The notes: generated from the letters alone by a model not told the origin. A stretch of DNA of 64,000 bases from Kumtagia sp963820075 (GCA_963820075.1 CAWFYS010000010.1:113646-177645); one strand, 5' to 3'. Positions 54,644 through 64,000 are shown, counted from the first letter of the stretch. Made by a program: numbers and translations.

Positions 54644-56075
54644 TCACCATTGCAGGATGACCGCGCCGTCGGCGCCGTTTCCGCCTTTGCCGGCGGCGGC
54701 CCAGACGGCGTAGACGGAACCGCCGCCCGAACCCGGCGCCTTGCCGTCGCAGACCGAAGCCGCGTAGCTCATTGCGGCGCGGCCGCCGCCGCCGAACAGG
54801 CTGACCCCGCCCTGTCCGCCGTAAGAGGCGCTGCCGACCGAGCCGGACCCGTCCCCGCCCATGCCGCCGGTATAGTTGACGGCGCCGCCGCGTGCCGGTG
54901 CCGCCGCCGGCGCCGGCGGACGAGACGCTGCCGCCGCCGCCGCCGCCCGTCGCCGCCATGAAGGCGCCGATGCTGGAAGTTCCGCCGCTGCCGCCGTTCG
55001 CGCCGGCGGCGCCCGCGACATTGGCCGATGCCGCGCCGCCGGCGCCGCCGGCGCCGACGGCGATCGGCGATGACCTGGCCGGGCGTCACGTCGAGCCAGC
55101 CCTCGGCGGCGCCGCCGCCACCGCCGGCGCCGCCCGGCCTGGCCGAGCCGTCGCCGAGCTGGCCGACGCCGGCCGCGCCGCCGCCGCCGCCGACAAGCCG
55201 GCCATAGACCTTCCAGACGCCGGCCGGCACGATGAAACCGTAGCTGCCGCGCGCCTGATAGGACTGGATGCCGCGCAGCGGCAGTTGCTTTTCGACTTCG
55301 CCGAAGCGGATGTCGAGCCGGCGGCCGGCCGCCTCGATGCGGCCGATCATGGCGGTGAGCGCCGCGACGGCGCCGGGCAGGCCCTCCAGGGCCTCGACGC
55401 GCTCGCCCTGCGCCTGGAGGCGGCCGGTGTTGCCGAGCAGCGTCGTGCCGAGCTGGGCGGCAAGCGACAGCAATTCGTCGGCGCGCGTGTCGAGCTGGCG
55501 GCCGGCCGCCTCGATGCGGCCGATCATGGCGGTGTGCGCGGCGAGCGCGCCGGGCAGGCCCTCCAGCGCCGCGACGCGCTCGCCCTGCGCCAGGATGCGG
55601 CTGGAATTGCCGAGCACGGCCGCACCAAGCCGGGCGAATTCGGCGCCGAAGAACAGCGTCAGGTCGATGTCGCCGGCCGCGACGGTGACGGCCGAGGCCG
55701 GCAGCGCCTCGAGGCTGAGGTCGAAGGCGGTGACGATCGGCACGCCCGCCGTCTTGTAGACGAGCGGCGTGGTTGCGTGCGACCAGACGGCAAGCAGCGT
55801 GCCGTCCGAAAGGACGATGCCGACCTCGCGCACCCAGAAGGACGGGCCGTCGTCGAGCAGCGCGGTCATGTGGATGGTGAAGTCGCCGACCCAGGCGCCG
55901 CCGGCGACCGGCACGCGGATGTGCTCGTTGCTGCAGCGCGGTCTCCGCGCCGGTCGGAGCTGTAGCCGCCGTCTCCGAAGGCAATATGCGAGATGCGGGC
56001 CTGCAGGCCGTCATGATCGGCGCGGAACACGGCCCTGAGGCCGTCGCGCGTCAGCACGGGGATGAGCGGTGTCAA
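54644..56075 (-). pseudogene. prophage tail fibre protein, frameshifted
   Basis: Probably starts with TTG at 56075, overlapping the stop of the tail I gene. The N-terminal attachment domain reads LTPLIPVLTRDGLRAVF, then RISHIAFGDGGY and FWVREVGIVLSDGTLLAVWS, a phage tail-collar fibre signature. A coiled-coil stretch with two near-identical units follows (GERVEALEGLPGAVAALTAM), then a Gly-rich C-terminal part (GSYGFIVPAGVWKVYGRLVG and poly-Gly) ending GGNGADGAVILQW. Four single-base insertions near 55965, 55940, 55070 and 54890 break the frame. It should mediate host recognition. Confidence 0.8.
55321..55436. repeat. ~116-bp direct repeat inside the tail fibre gene (second copy 55499-55614)
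   Basis: The segment GCGGCCGGCCGCCTCGATGC and the following ~95 bases recur at 55499-55614 with few changes, 178 bases apart. Each encodes the same coiled-coil unit (GLPGAVAALTAMIGRIEAAG and GLPGALAAHTAMIGRIEAAG), so fibre length may vary by recombination. Confidence 0.75.
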
Positions 56076-56738
56076 GCGGCGGCCTCCATGGCGACATGGA
56101 CGAACTGGATGGTGCGGAACGCCCCGGCCAGGGCGGCGCGCGCGGCGGGCATCGGCACGGCGGCCGACATGGACGGCGTCAGCGCCGCGACGGATTGCAT
56201 CGCGCCGGCCGCCCCGGCCGCGGCGCGGAAGCCGAGGCCGAGCTTGAAGTCGATATCCTGCGACCAGCGCTGCGTTGCCTCGATCAATTGCCGAAGCACG
56301 GCATGCTTGCGTGGTGGCCGACAGCAGCGCCGTCTCGCCGTCGATCAGGTGATCGTTGATGAAGGCGACGACGACATGGGTGTCGTGGTGGCGCTTCGGG
56401 GTCGCCTGGAACCATTGCGTCCAGTCGACGGTGACGCCGATCGCCGACAGCGCGCGGCGGGCGCCGGCGACCGTGCCGGCAAGCGCGTGGAGTTCCGGGG
56501 CGGCGGCAAGCAGGTTGCGGACATGAACCTCGCGCAGGCCGGGCGAGACGAATTCGCTCATGCCGAGTTCGATCGTCATGCTGGGCAGCAGGCGGGCGTC
56601 GACCGTGAGCGGGTCCTGGACGAGCAAGGCGCCGGTCCGGAACGTCGCCAGCGTATCGCCCAGCGCCCGGACGAAGGCGCGGCTGCGCCGGTCGTTGACG
56701 CCGGGCGGGATCAGTTCGGGCGCGCCGAGGTCAGACAT
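56072..56738 (-). pseudogene. phage tail protein I (P2 gpI-like), one frameshift
   Basis: The start at 56738 gives MSDLGAPELIPPGVNDRRSR. The family blocks LLPSMTIELGMSEFVSPGLR and HALAGTVAGARRALSAIGVT follow, then DTHVVVAFINDHLIDGETAL. An extra base near 56310 shifts the frame; the remainder is LRQLIEATQRWSQDIDFKLG to a stop at 56072. It is a baseplate protein that follows J in P2- and Mu-type tails. Its start overlaps the end of J, as in intact phages. Confidence 0.82.
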
Positions 56739-57966
56739 TCGGCGCGCACCGCGACGTTGACCGTCGAGCGCGTCGATGCCGGCATATTCGGCCGGGCCGA
56801 GATCGGCGAACGCCAGGCCGGTTTCGACATCGCTGACGCCGGGCAGCGCGCGCACCGCCGCGATGATGGCCGACGGCGCGATCTGCGCGCCAAGCTCTTG
56901 CGTCCACGGCGCGAAGGCGGCGCGGATAGCGGCCTCGGCGCGCCTGTCAAGGCCCGGAACGGCGGCAAGCGAGCGCACCGTCACGGTGAAGGAAAAACCC
57001 CGGCGAACCGGATCGAGCAGGAACACATCGTCGCCCATCGGCCGGCGCAGTTCCGGGTCGAGCCAGGCGAGGATGGCCTCCTTCAAAACCGGGCTCGGCG
57101 CGCCGTCCGGCATCAGCGGATAGATGTCGACGCGGCCGGGTTCCGGCCGGATGACCGCCACGTCGACAATGTCGGGATCGACGGCCTTGACGTGCTCGCG
57201 GTAGCCGTTGCGCGGACCGGTCTTGGCGATGGTGAACAGCGCGTTGACGACGCGCAGCCGGAAACGCTCCTCGTCCTCGTCATCGGTGCCGCCGGAGGCA
57301 GCGACCGTGTTTGTCGCCTCGCTGACGAAGGCGACCGGGTCGAGCATGTCGGTGAGCACGCCGGCGCCGAGCCCGTTCCAGCGGGCGCCCGGCGTTTGCG
57401 CGGTGGCGGCAACGGTGCCGGCGGTCGCACCGGCCGGAATGACCAGGTCGGCGTCGGTGGCAAAGATGATCGCCGTGCCGGCGGCCACGCGCGTGCCCTT
57501 CGGCACGGCGACATCGCTCGGCCGGGCGGCGGCCAGCGCGAAACGCAGGATGGTTTTGGCCGGCTGCGCCAGCAGGCGGAAGGTCGAGACATTAGAGCGC
57601 CGCGCGTCCTTCCGGACGCGCAAAGGACGCTCTAACACTTTGAATCACGCATCGTGCTACCGAAAATCGGTTCCGATTTTCGGGCCGATGCGGTGGCGCC
57701 GCGATTGTCGAGGTGAACACCTTCCGCGAACACCGCCGTGTTCTGGATGCGTCGCCGTCTGCGCCGCCTCGTGCAGCACCGACAGGACATAGGCCGCGAC
57801 CTCGATCAGGAACATCTCGGTCTGCGCCGGATAGAGGATGCGGCCGGAGACTTGCTCGAACCTGCGCCTTGAAGGCCGCCTTCAGCACCGACGGGTCGCG
57901 CTCGAAGAAGGACGGCGCGCCGGCCGCCCTGAGCTCAGCCAGCGTGCGCTTGATCGGGTCAGCCAT
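56711..57966 (-). pseudogene. baseplate assembly protein J, interrupted by a repeat element
   Basis: The N-terminal part from 57966 (MADPIKRTLAELRAAGAPSF) and, after correcting two extra bases, FEQVSGRILYPAQTEMFLIE are typical gpJ. At codons corresponding to GVHLDNRGA an unrelated ~112-bp element is inserted (57594-57705). The protein then resumes as STFRLLAQPAKTILRFALA, GTRVAAGTAIIFATDADLVI and GLAFADLGPAEYAGIDAL. One more extra base near 56760 precedes the natural end at 56711. J forms the outer baseplate wedge. The insertion proves this copy is dead regardless of the frameshifts. Confidence 0.85.
57594..57705. repeat. rhizobial-type dispersed repeat inserted in baseplate gene J
   Basis: The segment begins AGAGCGCCGCGCGTCC, has an inner palindrome (GCGTCCTTCCGGACGC), and ends with CCGAAAATCGGTTCCGATTT TCGG. 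It strongly resembles an intergenic repeat I remember as frequent in Mesorhizobium genomes. Here it sits inside a protein-coding gene, and the coding sense on both sides joins cleanly across it. Confidence 0.7.
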
Positions 57967-58260
57967 TGATAGGTGACCTCGGTGACGCGCAGATCGTCGA
58001 GCACGCTTTCGATCGGCCGCCAGAACACCGATGTCGAGAAGCGCGAGAATTCCGTCATCGCCACCGTCACCTTCTGCAGGACGATGCGCGGCTCCCAGAT
58101 GGTGAGCGCGTCCCAAATCTCGCGGGTCAACAGCGGGATGCCGATCGACGGATGCTTGTCGATGGCGCCCTGAATATCGCAGCCCTTCTCCGGCTCGGTC
58201 GGCACCGAGCCTTTCGGCGTAAGCATACGATGTTGGCGATTGCGGCAGTAGCGACGGAGT
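57959..58260 (-). pseudogene. gpW/gp25-like baseplate protein, degenerate
   Basis: Reading leftward, LTPKGSVPTEPEKGCDIQGA, then SIGIPLLTREIWDALTIWEP and RIVLQKVTVAMTEFSRFS resemble the gp25/gpW (lysozyme-like) baseplate family, which precedes J in Mu- and P2-type phages. The N-terminal part before LTPKGS is not clearly recognisable and no good start is visible. The end overlaps the J start codon (ATGGCTGA), as in intact operons. Confidence 0.65.
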
Positions 58261-59093
58261 TGTCTTCGCGCGCTGGGTGCCTCACGACGTCGCTCCCCTT
58301 GATTTGGATGAAATCGACGGCGAGCTTGATGGGCACCCGTTCTATCTTGTTGGTGATGAGTGCAGCGCGCGCTGGATGCAGGCGGCAAAATCCATTGGCC
58401 AGCCACCATCCGCGCAGCCCGAAATCAGGCGCCTCAGGGGACGCGGCAAGTCTGCTGCAACCCTCGATCAGCTTTCGTTGATCGCGCCATCCTACTCCTG
58501 TAGGCGAGCACAGCGCATGCACGCCGAAGTCGCTGCCGCCTGGCCGCGTCGTTCGACAGGCCGGCGAAGAAGGGTTGCGCGCTTCATCCGCCTGGGCATG
58601 GCGTTATCGGCGGAGTGGCACTGCCTCGCCTGTGACGGGGTTCACGATGGTCACACGCCGGCGCAGAAATCTTAGGCCCTGCCCGCATTGCACGGCAACG
58701 CCCATCGACATGTTTCCGACCCGGGATCAGGGCGAAAGCAGCAGATCGGATTGACGCAGTCGCGCCGAGCGCCGGCCTGGAAGAATGACACCACGCTGGC
58801 GCTCCTTCGGAGGCGCGCTGCCGGCCGCGCTCAGCCCTCTCGTTCGAGCAAGGTCTGCTTGCAGTACTTTCGTATGTCTCTGACCGGCTGCTACGCGGCG
58901 CGGAGCGGTCTTCGCTGCACCGTGGTATAGTCCGCCCTCGGTGAAAAGCTGGTCCGCGTCCTTACCCTCGATCCGCTACGCGATAGGCCTGCATGCCGAT
59001 TCGAACGGTCTTAACGGGGCCTCGAACCCGCGCGTCGATCGGCGGGGCGGTGAAGGTTCGCCGGCGCGTCCACGCCATCCTTTTCGGGGCGGC
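58261..59093. other. degraded prophage segment without an identifiable gene
   Basis: About 830 bases between the gp25-like fragment and the virion morphogenesis gene. Open frames exist on both strands, but none has recognisable motifs. In Mu-like phages the protease, capsid, sheath, tube and tape-measure genes (more than 10 kb) belong here, so a large deletion joint must lie within it. Confidence 0.6.
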
Positions 59094-59562
59094 TCATTCG
59101 ACCGTTCCAGCGAGTTCTCGTCGAGCCCGGTGATGATCTCCTGGTCCTCGGCCGACTGCCGAGGTAGGGCCGTGCCGGAACGGTCGTTGCCTGCCGCGTC
59201 CTGCTCGTCCGCCGAAGTGGTGGATGGCCGCGCCGACCTTGGCGGAGCTCGATGCGGTCTTTTTGGCGTCTGTTGCCGGCATGCGCGGCGTTGTCGAGCC
59301 GCGAGATCCCGGAATCGGGGCGCAGGATCGCCAGCGGTGCGTGCCGTGTTTGCTTGCCCCGCCGCGAAGGTGGCCGGCGCCAGGGGCTGCCAGGGCGCGC
59401 CGCCGGCCCGCGCTCCTTGTCGAAATTGTCGCCGACGCTGTTCAGCAGGCGTTCGCCGACGTTCTTGAGAACCCTTCGCGGTTGTTCATGCGATCCGTCA
59501 GCTCTCCAGCCCGGCCCGCATCCCGCGTCGTCGACGGTCTCCTTGTAGCTGATGCCGGTCAT
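59094..59562 (-). pseudogene. phage virion morphogenesis protein (Mu gpG-like), frameshifted
   Basis: From 59562 the protein reads MTGISYKETVDDA, then LKNVGERLLNSVGDNFDKER, APLAIL and SGISRLDNAAHAG in different frames. Later KVGAAIHHFGG and ARPYLG appear, ending ELAGTVE at 59094. These blocks follow the Mu gpG order, including the AAIHHFGG signature. Several single-base changes break it. It normally works in tail completion or head-tail joining. Confidence 0.75.
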
Positions 59563-59630
59563 ATGCACTTTCCGAGTGCCTATTACCTATCGGGGAGCGA
59601 GATCGGTGATGGGTCCCTAGCACCCGACAC

Positions 59631-59656
59631 GAAAGGCCGGATCACCCCGGCCTTTC
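59631..59656. terminator. strong hairpin, probable bidirectional terminator
   Basis: A perfect 10-bp stem GAAAGGCCGG / CCGGCCTTTC with a 6-base loop; T-rich sequence (CACTTTTTCGG) follows on the plus strand. It separates the head morphogenesis gene from the virion morphogenesis gene. Confidence 0.65.
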
Positions 59657-59659
59657 ACT

Positions 59660-60930
59660 TTTTCGGCGTTGTAGAGCAAGCTTGCCGCCCCGGCGCTTGT
59701 CGAGCGCTTCAGGTCCGGCTTTCCGCTCTTGGTGGTGGTGTTGTAGGCGGTGACTGCTTCCCAAAACCGATCGCCGATTTCAAACACGATGATCAATCCG
59801 GTTTCGGATCGGCGCGAATATAACGGCGGTCGACGACCAGACTCCCCTGGTCCGGTCGGCCGGGTCGCTTTCGCGCGCGACGCCCATCCAGATTTCGTCG
59901 GGTCATCGATGCCTCGGCAAGCAGGCGGCGTCATCGTGGCCGGTCCCCTTCAGTCACCTTCAGTTCGCCCGCACGGTCGCGGAACAGCAGATCAGACACC
60001 GGCATCTTCGCGCCGGCCTTGTCCTCGAACAACACCGCCTTGCCGATGTCGGCGTCGAATGGTTTCAGGAAGGGCGACATAGTCCTCGGGCGCCAAGCCT
60101 TCCGGCGAGCGGCGCGGACGTGAACGGCCACGGCCGAGCGAGCAGGTGTCCAAGCGGCTCCGGCGTGTCGATCGCCACCGCCATGCGCGGGTGTCGAGCA
60201 GTGCCGCGCCTCGCCCATCAGCGAGGACGGCACGAGGCCTTGTTCCAAAGGTGGCCCGGCTGGTAGTCCCAGCCATAGCCGATGCCCTGCGGATGCTCGA
60301 TCAGCCTGGCCCGTCAGCGGATCGACGATCGGCTCCATCAGTTGGGGCCGGCGACGGGTCGGCGCCTCCTTGCCGAGCATCTTCAATTCGCGCATCGACA
60401 GGGTGCGCACCCCGCACGAGCACAGCCAGCCGTTCGGCGGGAAATGCGTATCCCAGAACGGATCGTCGTGGCGCAGGCATAGCCCGTGCCAGGCCTTGTG
60501 CTTCTCGCGCGGCGATTTGGGCAGGCGCGTCTCGCCATGGCGGTATTGCCAGATCGGCCGCAGCTTCAGCACGTCGGGGTCGCGCATCTGTTTCAGCCGG
60601 CCGGCCATGTAGGAGGTGCGCATGTTGGTCTCGAAGATGACGCGGGTGCGCCAGCCGCGTTCGCCCTTGTAGCTCCAGCCATACCTGGCGGCGATCCGGT
60701 CGAAATCCTTGCGGAAGGTCTCCAGCGTGGTGCCTTTCTGCATGGCGTCGGCAAGCGCGGTCTGGAACTCCGACAGCATCGCCGGGTCGGTGGCGCCGGC
60801 AATGACGAAGCTGCGGTCATGGACGCCGCGCATGGCGTCGGTCCATTCCCTGGTCGGCTTGACCCGCTTCTGCTCGAAATAGGCGATCTGCTCGTGGAAC
60901 GGCTGGTTGAAGACATCCGGGTCGGCAAAG
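59660..60930 (-). pseudogene. phage head morphogenesis protein (Mu gp30/F-like)
   Basis: The frame contains FHEQIAYFEQKRVKPTREWT, then TTLETFRKDFDRIAARYGWS, GERGWRTRVIFETNMRTSYM and WHGLCLRHDDPFWDTHFPPN with GWLCSCGVRTLSMREL. These are the landmarks of the Mu F / SPP1 gp7 minor head family. Further left the frame changes, and ETGLIIVFEIGDRFWEAVTA with KPDLKR suggests a C-terminal barnase/EndoU-like toxin-type domain (PBECR class, tentative). At the right it is in frame with the portal C-terminus. Confidence 0.78.
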
Positions 60931-62584
60931 CTGTTGGCTTCCTCGGCTTCGGCAAACACCGCCTCGCGGCCGAGCAGCGCCGCCAGTTCCAGCGCGTCGC
61001 CGATCCGGCTGGCCAGCGCATCGGGCGTCCATCTGGCGGCGAGCGCCAGCAGCGCCTGGGCGGCGGCCTCGTAGCTATCGGCGGCGTCGAGCGCGGCGCG
61101 GATCGCGTCCAGCCGCCGCGTGAAGTGCGCGGCCGTTGCATCCTCGAGCCGGTCGGTGAGCGACGATACCGGGTCGGCATCGCCGGCGAAGCTCACCGGA
61201 TCATGAAGTTTTTTTTTGAGCGGACCGAACAGCGCGGCGAAAGCGGGATTGGTCTCGGCGGCCTGCCTGATATCGCGCCGCCTGCTTGCCGCCCTCCATG
61301 AAGGCGAAGCGGGCTTCGACAAGCCGGGCGATCGCGGTGTCCGACAATGCTCGGTCAGGCCGAAGGAGGTGATGAATTCGCGGGCCGTGTCATCGTCGTC
61401 GATCCGGCCGGCCGTCGCGAGAATGGCGGTCAGCGCCGCGTTGCCCGCCGTCGCGGCTTCGGCCCTGGCCTTGCGCGTTCGGCCTTGCTCTTTTCGTTCG
61501 ACGGCCGCACCCGCCACACCGACGGCACCGCCGCGCCGGAAAATTATACTCGACCAGCCAGGTGACGAGCTGCTCGCGCAGCGTGTCGGACAAACAGGTC
61601 GGCGTCGCCGTCGACCAGCAGGTCGAGCATGTCGGCGTGGGTCTCGGCCGCCGCCCGCGAGCCGCTCGGGCCGATGTCGGTGGTCAGCGTCTCGCCGGTC
61701 ACGCAGATGCTGATCTGCTTGTCCCAATAGGCGAGCCAGTCCTGGTAGCTGACGGCGCCGGAGCGCGCCGCCTCCAGGAACTTTGACATCGGTGCCGATC
61801 GGACACCGCCACGGCGCTGCTGGTGCGGATGGTGGCAAGGATGTTGACCAGCCTGCGCTGTTCGTCCGAAACCAGCCCGTAGGGCGTCGAGCCGACCACG
61901 GTCGGGCCGGCGAACTTGTCGAGGAAATGCAGCCAGAACGCCACGCCCTCGCGCTTGAACAGCACCGCCCAGAACAGCCGCGTGCCGAGCCCCAGGCCGT
62001 AGGGATTGTTGCCGATGACGCCGTGGCGGTGCACGATGAACTTGCGGTCGGGCAGTTCCTCGCCGTCGCGCATGTTGGTCCAGGTCAGCAGCCGCGGCCG
62101 CCAGTCCTCACCGAAGGCAAAGCGGCGCTGGTCGTGGCTGACGATCTCGTCCGGCACGATCCGGTTGCCGTCGCGGCTCCACACCACTTCCGAGACGGCA
62201 AATCCCTTCAGCGTCGCGCCGCCGGCCAGTTCCTCGGTGATGCGATCGAAGGGCAGCGCCTTGAACACGCCGCGCACGAAGTCGGCCGCCTGCGACATCG
62301 ATCGGCTTTTCGGACGCCGCCTTCGACCTCCCATTCGCGCGCGATCAGGTGCTTCTTGCGCTTTTGCAGCATGGCGAAGGCGTGCGGGTCGCGCTCGATC
62401 TCGTCATAGAGCTTGAGGCCCTTGCCGCCGCCGCGCTGGATCAGCGTATCGTCGACCGGCTGCAGGCTGCCCGGAATAGAACGGAATGGTGATGTCGTTG
62501 CGGGCATGCGCGATCAGCGCCTTGGCCTCGGCCGGCAGGTTCTTGCGGCTCGCCGGCCTGGATGGCCTTCTTGCTCGATTTCAT
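60931..62584 (-). pseudogene. phage portal protein (Mu gp29, DUF935), many frameshifts
   Basis: Starts MKSSKKAIQAG at 62584, overlapping the terminase stop. After re-reading across frames it gives RKNLPAEAKALIAHARNDIT, GLKLYDEIERDPHAFAMLQK, AADFVRGVFKALPFDRITEE, AGGATLKGFAVSEVVWSRDG and VSYQDWLAYWDKQISICVTG. The C-terminal LALAARWTPDALASRIGDAL follows. This is the Mu-type DUF935 portal. At least eight single-base insertions are needed to explain the frame changes. It forms the DNA gate of the head. Confidence 0.82.
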
Positions 62585-63460
62585 AGGCGGTAGTCTCCAA
62601 GCCTGTTCGATCCACTCGACGCGGCCGTCATGACGCCAGCCGCGCCGCCCGGCATGACCGCCGCCCGCGTAGAACAGGGCGTTCTGCCAAAGCATGTCGA
62701 GGCAGTCGGGGCCGTCGTCATGGTCGGCGTTCGGCCATTGCTGCAGCTGGTCGATCAGCGTGTGCTGGGCGGGATGCAGGCGGATCAGGCCGGCGGTGAC
62801 CGGCGGCTGCAGGCGCTCGATGCGCAAATTCTTGTCGGCATGCGGCACGATCGGCACGGCCGAGAGGCCGACGCCCTACCTTGGCAGCTTCGCTCATCAA
62901 TGTCGTGCGCAAGAACTCCTGGAACTGCACCGCTTCGATGAACCACAGCAGACAGCGGTATTCCCGCTGCAGGGCGATCGTGTCGGAAACGATGATGTCG
63001 GGCAGGCGGTGGCGGATCGAGGCTTCGGCGACGTCCATCCTGCCGGTCAGGCGATCGATGCCGCCGATCAGAATGGCCGACGGATCGCGACCCTTGCCGG
63101 CTTTGCCGAGCGACGGGTCGACCGCCCCGAAATAGATCAGGCTCGACGTTTTGACGTTCCAAAAGGTCAGCTGGCCGAACGGGTTGCCTTCGCTGATCGG
63201 CTTATTCTGATATTCGGTCTGGAACGCGTCATGGCTTCCGGCTCGTTCCAGCATCAGCCAGATCAGCGGCTGCACGGACGGCCAGTTGACCACGGCGCCG
63301 GCGTCCATGGCGGCCTTGTTGGCGTATAGAACGCGAGGGCGTCAGGCTCGCCGTCGTTCTGGTAGTGCTCTTCGAAGCGCTCCCACAGGTCCATGCGGTC
63401 GGGCCATTTGACGATCGCCTGGAATTCGATGACATTCGGGCCGCTCCAGATAGAACAAGA
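62581..63460 (-). pseudogene. terminase large subunit (Mu gp28-like), ATPase domain missing
   Basis: The visible part is EFQAIVKWPDRMDLWERFEE, VNWPSVQPLIWLMLERAGSH, FQTEYQNKPISEGNPFGQLT and the nuclease core: DPSLGKAGKGRDPSAILIGG, VSDTIALQREYRCLLWFIEA, then DGPDCLDMLWQNALFY with the last acidic residues. Only the C-terminal RNase H-like nuclease half remains. No Walker motifs are seen before the mor gene begins 80 bases upstream. Frame changes occur near 63325 and 62870. Confidence 0.82.
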
Positions 63461-63536
63461 CCGGCCGAACGGGCCGGTCATCTGGACGGACATTGGCGAT
63501 GTGGAGGGGCGCGGGAGAGCGGACGCAAGGTCCGGT

Positions 63537-63926
63537 TCAGTCCTCGGCGAACAGGCTGAGCTGGTTGGTCTCGGCGGCTTTGTTCGCCATGCGGCGCACA
63601 TGGCGCTGCGAGACGCCGAGCAGCCGGGCGATCTCGCGGCGCGCCTTGCCGGCGTTCTGCAGCGCGATCACGTCGAGGCGGACCGACTTGCGCGCCCGGC
63701 CGTGCGGCACATAGACGAAGCCGCCCGACAGGAAGTTACATAGCGCCTTTCCGTCTTCGACGCCAAGCACCCGCAGCACCGGGTGGTCGTCGCCCGGATA
63801 CTTCGGGAACTTGATCTCGGTCCCGCCGTAATGCTCGACCAGCTTCAGCACGATCGGCAGGCCGAGCGTCTCGGCAATGTCGCGCAGCGAAACCGGAAGG
63901 TCGAATTGGCGAGGACGGCAATTCAC
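63537..63926 (-). CDS. Mor-type transcription activator (Mu-like)
   Basis: A 129-residue protein that starts with GTG at 63926, overlapping the stop of the upstream gene (GTGA). IAETLGLPIVLKLVEHYGGT and KFPKYPGDDHPVLRVLGVED match the Mor dimerisation region, and IARLLGVSQRHVRRMANKAA is the C-terminal helix-turn-helix. In Mu, Mor switches on the middle promoter. The gene order GemA then Mor agrees with Mu. This is the only prophage gene here that is intact. Confidence 0.75.
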   Translation of the reverse strand: MNCRPRQFDLPVSLRDIAETLGLPIVLKLVEHYGGTEIKFPKYPGDDHPVLRVLGVEDGKALCNFLSGGFVYVPHGRARKSVRLDVIALQNAGKARREIARLLGVSQRHVRRMANKAAETNQLSLFAED

Positions 63927-64000
63927 GGCGTGCCCCGTGCCTCCATCGCCTTCAGCGCTTCAATGATCGGGCTCGCCTGTTCGAACGTCAGGAAATCCGG
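63923..64000 (-). CDS. C-terminal end of a GemA-like protein (partial)
   Basis: The 25 residues before the stop (PDFLTFEQASPIIEALKAME and then ARGTP) resemble the C-terminus of Mu GemA (gp16 family), where an LT-x-x-x-A segment precedes a VIEALKAM-type helix. The gene runs off the right edge of the window. It overlaps the mor start codon by two bases. Confidence 0.6.
   Translation of the reverse strand, partial: PDFLTFEQASPIIEALKAMEARGTP

Noticed and set aside
54892..57635. Long plus-strand open frames across the prophage baseplate genes
   Set aside because: The minus strand carries baseplate J, tail I and fibre motifs in the correct order; the plus frames are antisense artefacts kept open by high GC.
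58260..58420. Minus-strand stretch AREDNSVATAAIANIV resembling a chaperonin N-terminal pattern
   Set aside because: The similarity is short and isolated, no other chaperonin motif is nearby, and the frame lies in a degraded prophage segment.
53772..59562. Interpretation of the tail genes as a functional tailocin (phage-tail bacteriocin)
   Set aside because: Sheath, tube, tape-measure and most assembly genes are absent and baseplate J is interrupted by a repeat, so no contractile particle could form from this copy.

Overview
The window looks like chromosome of a GC-rich alphaproteobacterium of the Rhizobiales, most likely a Mesorhizobium-like member of the Phyllobacteriaceae. The basis is the EcfG/NepR/PhyR general stress module, the ispG - lytic transglycosylase - FPP synthase - mtgA - rpmF neighbourhood, 6S RNA upstream of the 5-formyl-THF cyclo-ligase gene, HWE-type kinases and several rhizobial-type intergenic repeats. 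The genus is an inference.

Layout. 0-4.4 kb: a HopA1-family protein (relatives are type III effectors and RiPP tailoring lyases), a 65-aa protein, a long AI-2E-family membrane protein and a small secreted protein. 4.6-10.1 kb: a large autotransporter on the minus strand, built from ~267-bp beta-strand repeats and broken by two +1 frameshifts. 10.7-24.9 kb: mostly housekeeping genes (ispG, transglycosylase, FPP synthase, mtgA, rpmF, yebC, META-domain protein, TerC, YmdB-like phosphoesterase, fthC, 6S RNA, MoxR ATPase, CoxE-like VWA protein, msrB). 25-27.4 kb: an IS3 remnant and an operon of a small GNAT protein, an esterase and a ring-cleaving dioxygenase resembling the MhqD/MhqO quinone-detoxification pair. 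27.7-37.5 kb: a general stress response island with ecfG, nepR, phyR, two kinases, a single-domain response regulator, a Crp/Fnr regulator and small envelope proteins. Six sites match the EcfG consensus GGAAC-N16/17-CGTT and one is a weaker variant. 37.7-42.4 kb: a xylose-type CUT2 ABC transporter with a divergent ROK regulator. 42.5-45.1 kb: exbB-exbD-tonB. 45.4-48.4 kb: a MITE-like element, two tiny membrane proteins, a gene fragment between direct repeats and an IS256-family element. 49.0-53.6 kb: a polysaccharide-export island with lower GC toward its right side (wzm, wzt, a broken glycosyltransferase, a truncated C-methyltransferase and a second C-terminal fragment of such an enzyme). 53.7-64.0 kb: a Mu-like prophage remnant on the minus strand (GemA end, Mor, terminase nuclease domain, portal, head morphogenesis protein, virion morphogenesis protein, gp25-like protein, baseplate J, tail protein I, tail fibre). 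Protease, capsid, sheath, tube and tape-measure genes are absent between the head and baseplate genes.

Working together. The stress island is self-contained: kinases feed PhyR, PhyR sequesters NepR, EcfG is released, and EcfG-type promoters lie in front of nepR-ecfG, phyR and at least four local targets. Frameshifts are confined to repetitive or mobile sequence plus one glycosyltransferase. In the autotransporter, both transposases and the prophage nearly all are single-base insertions, which raises the possibility of unpolished repeats rather than natural decay. No CRISPR array, tRNA or rRNA gene was seen. No wholly new multi-gene system could be demonstrated; the HopA1-family gene is the strongest candidate for unfamiliar biology.
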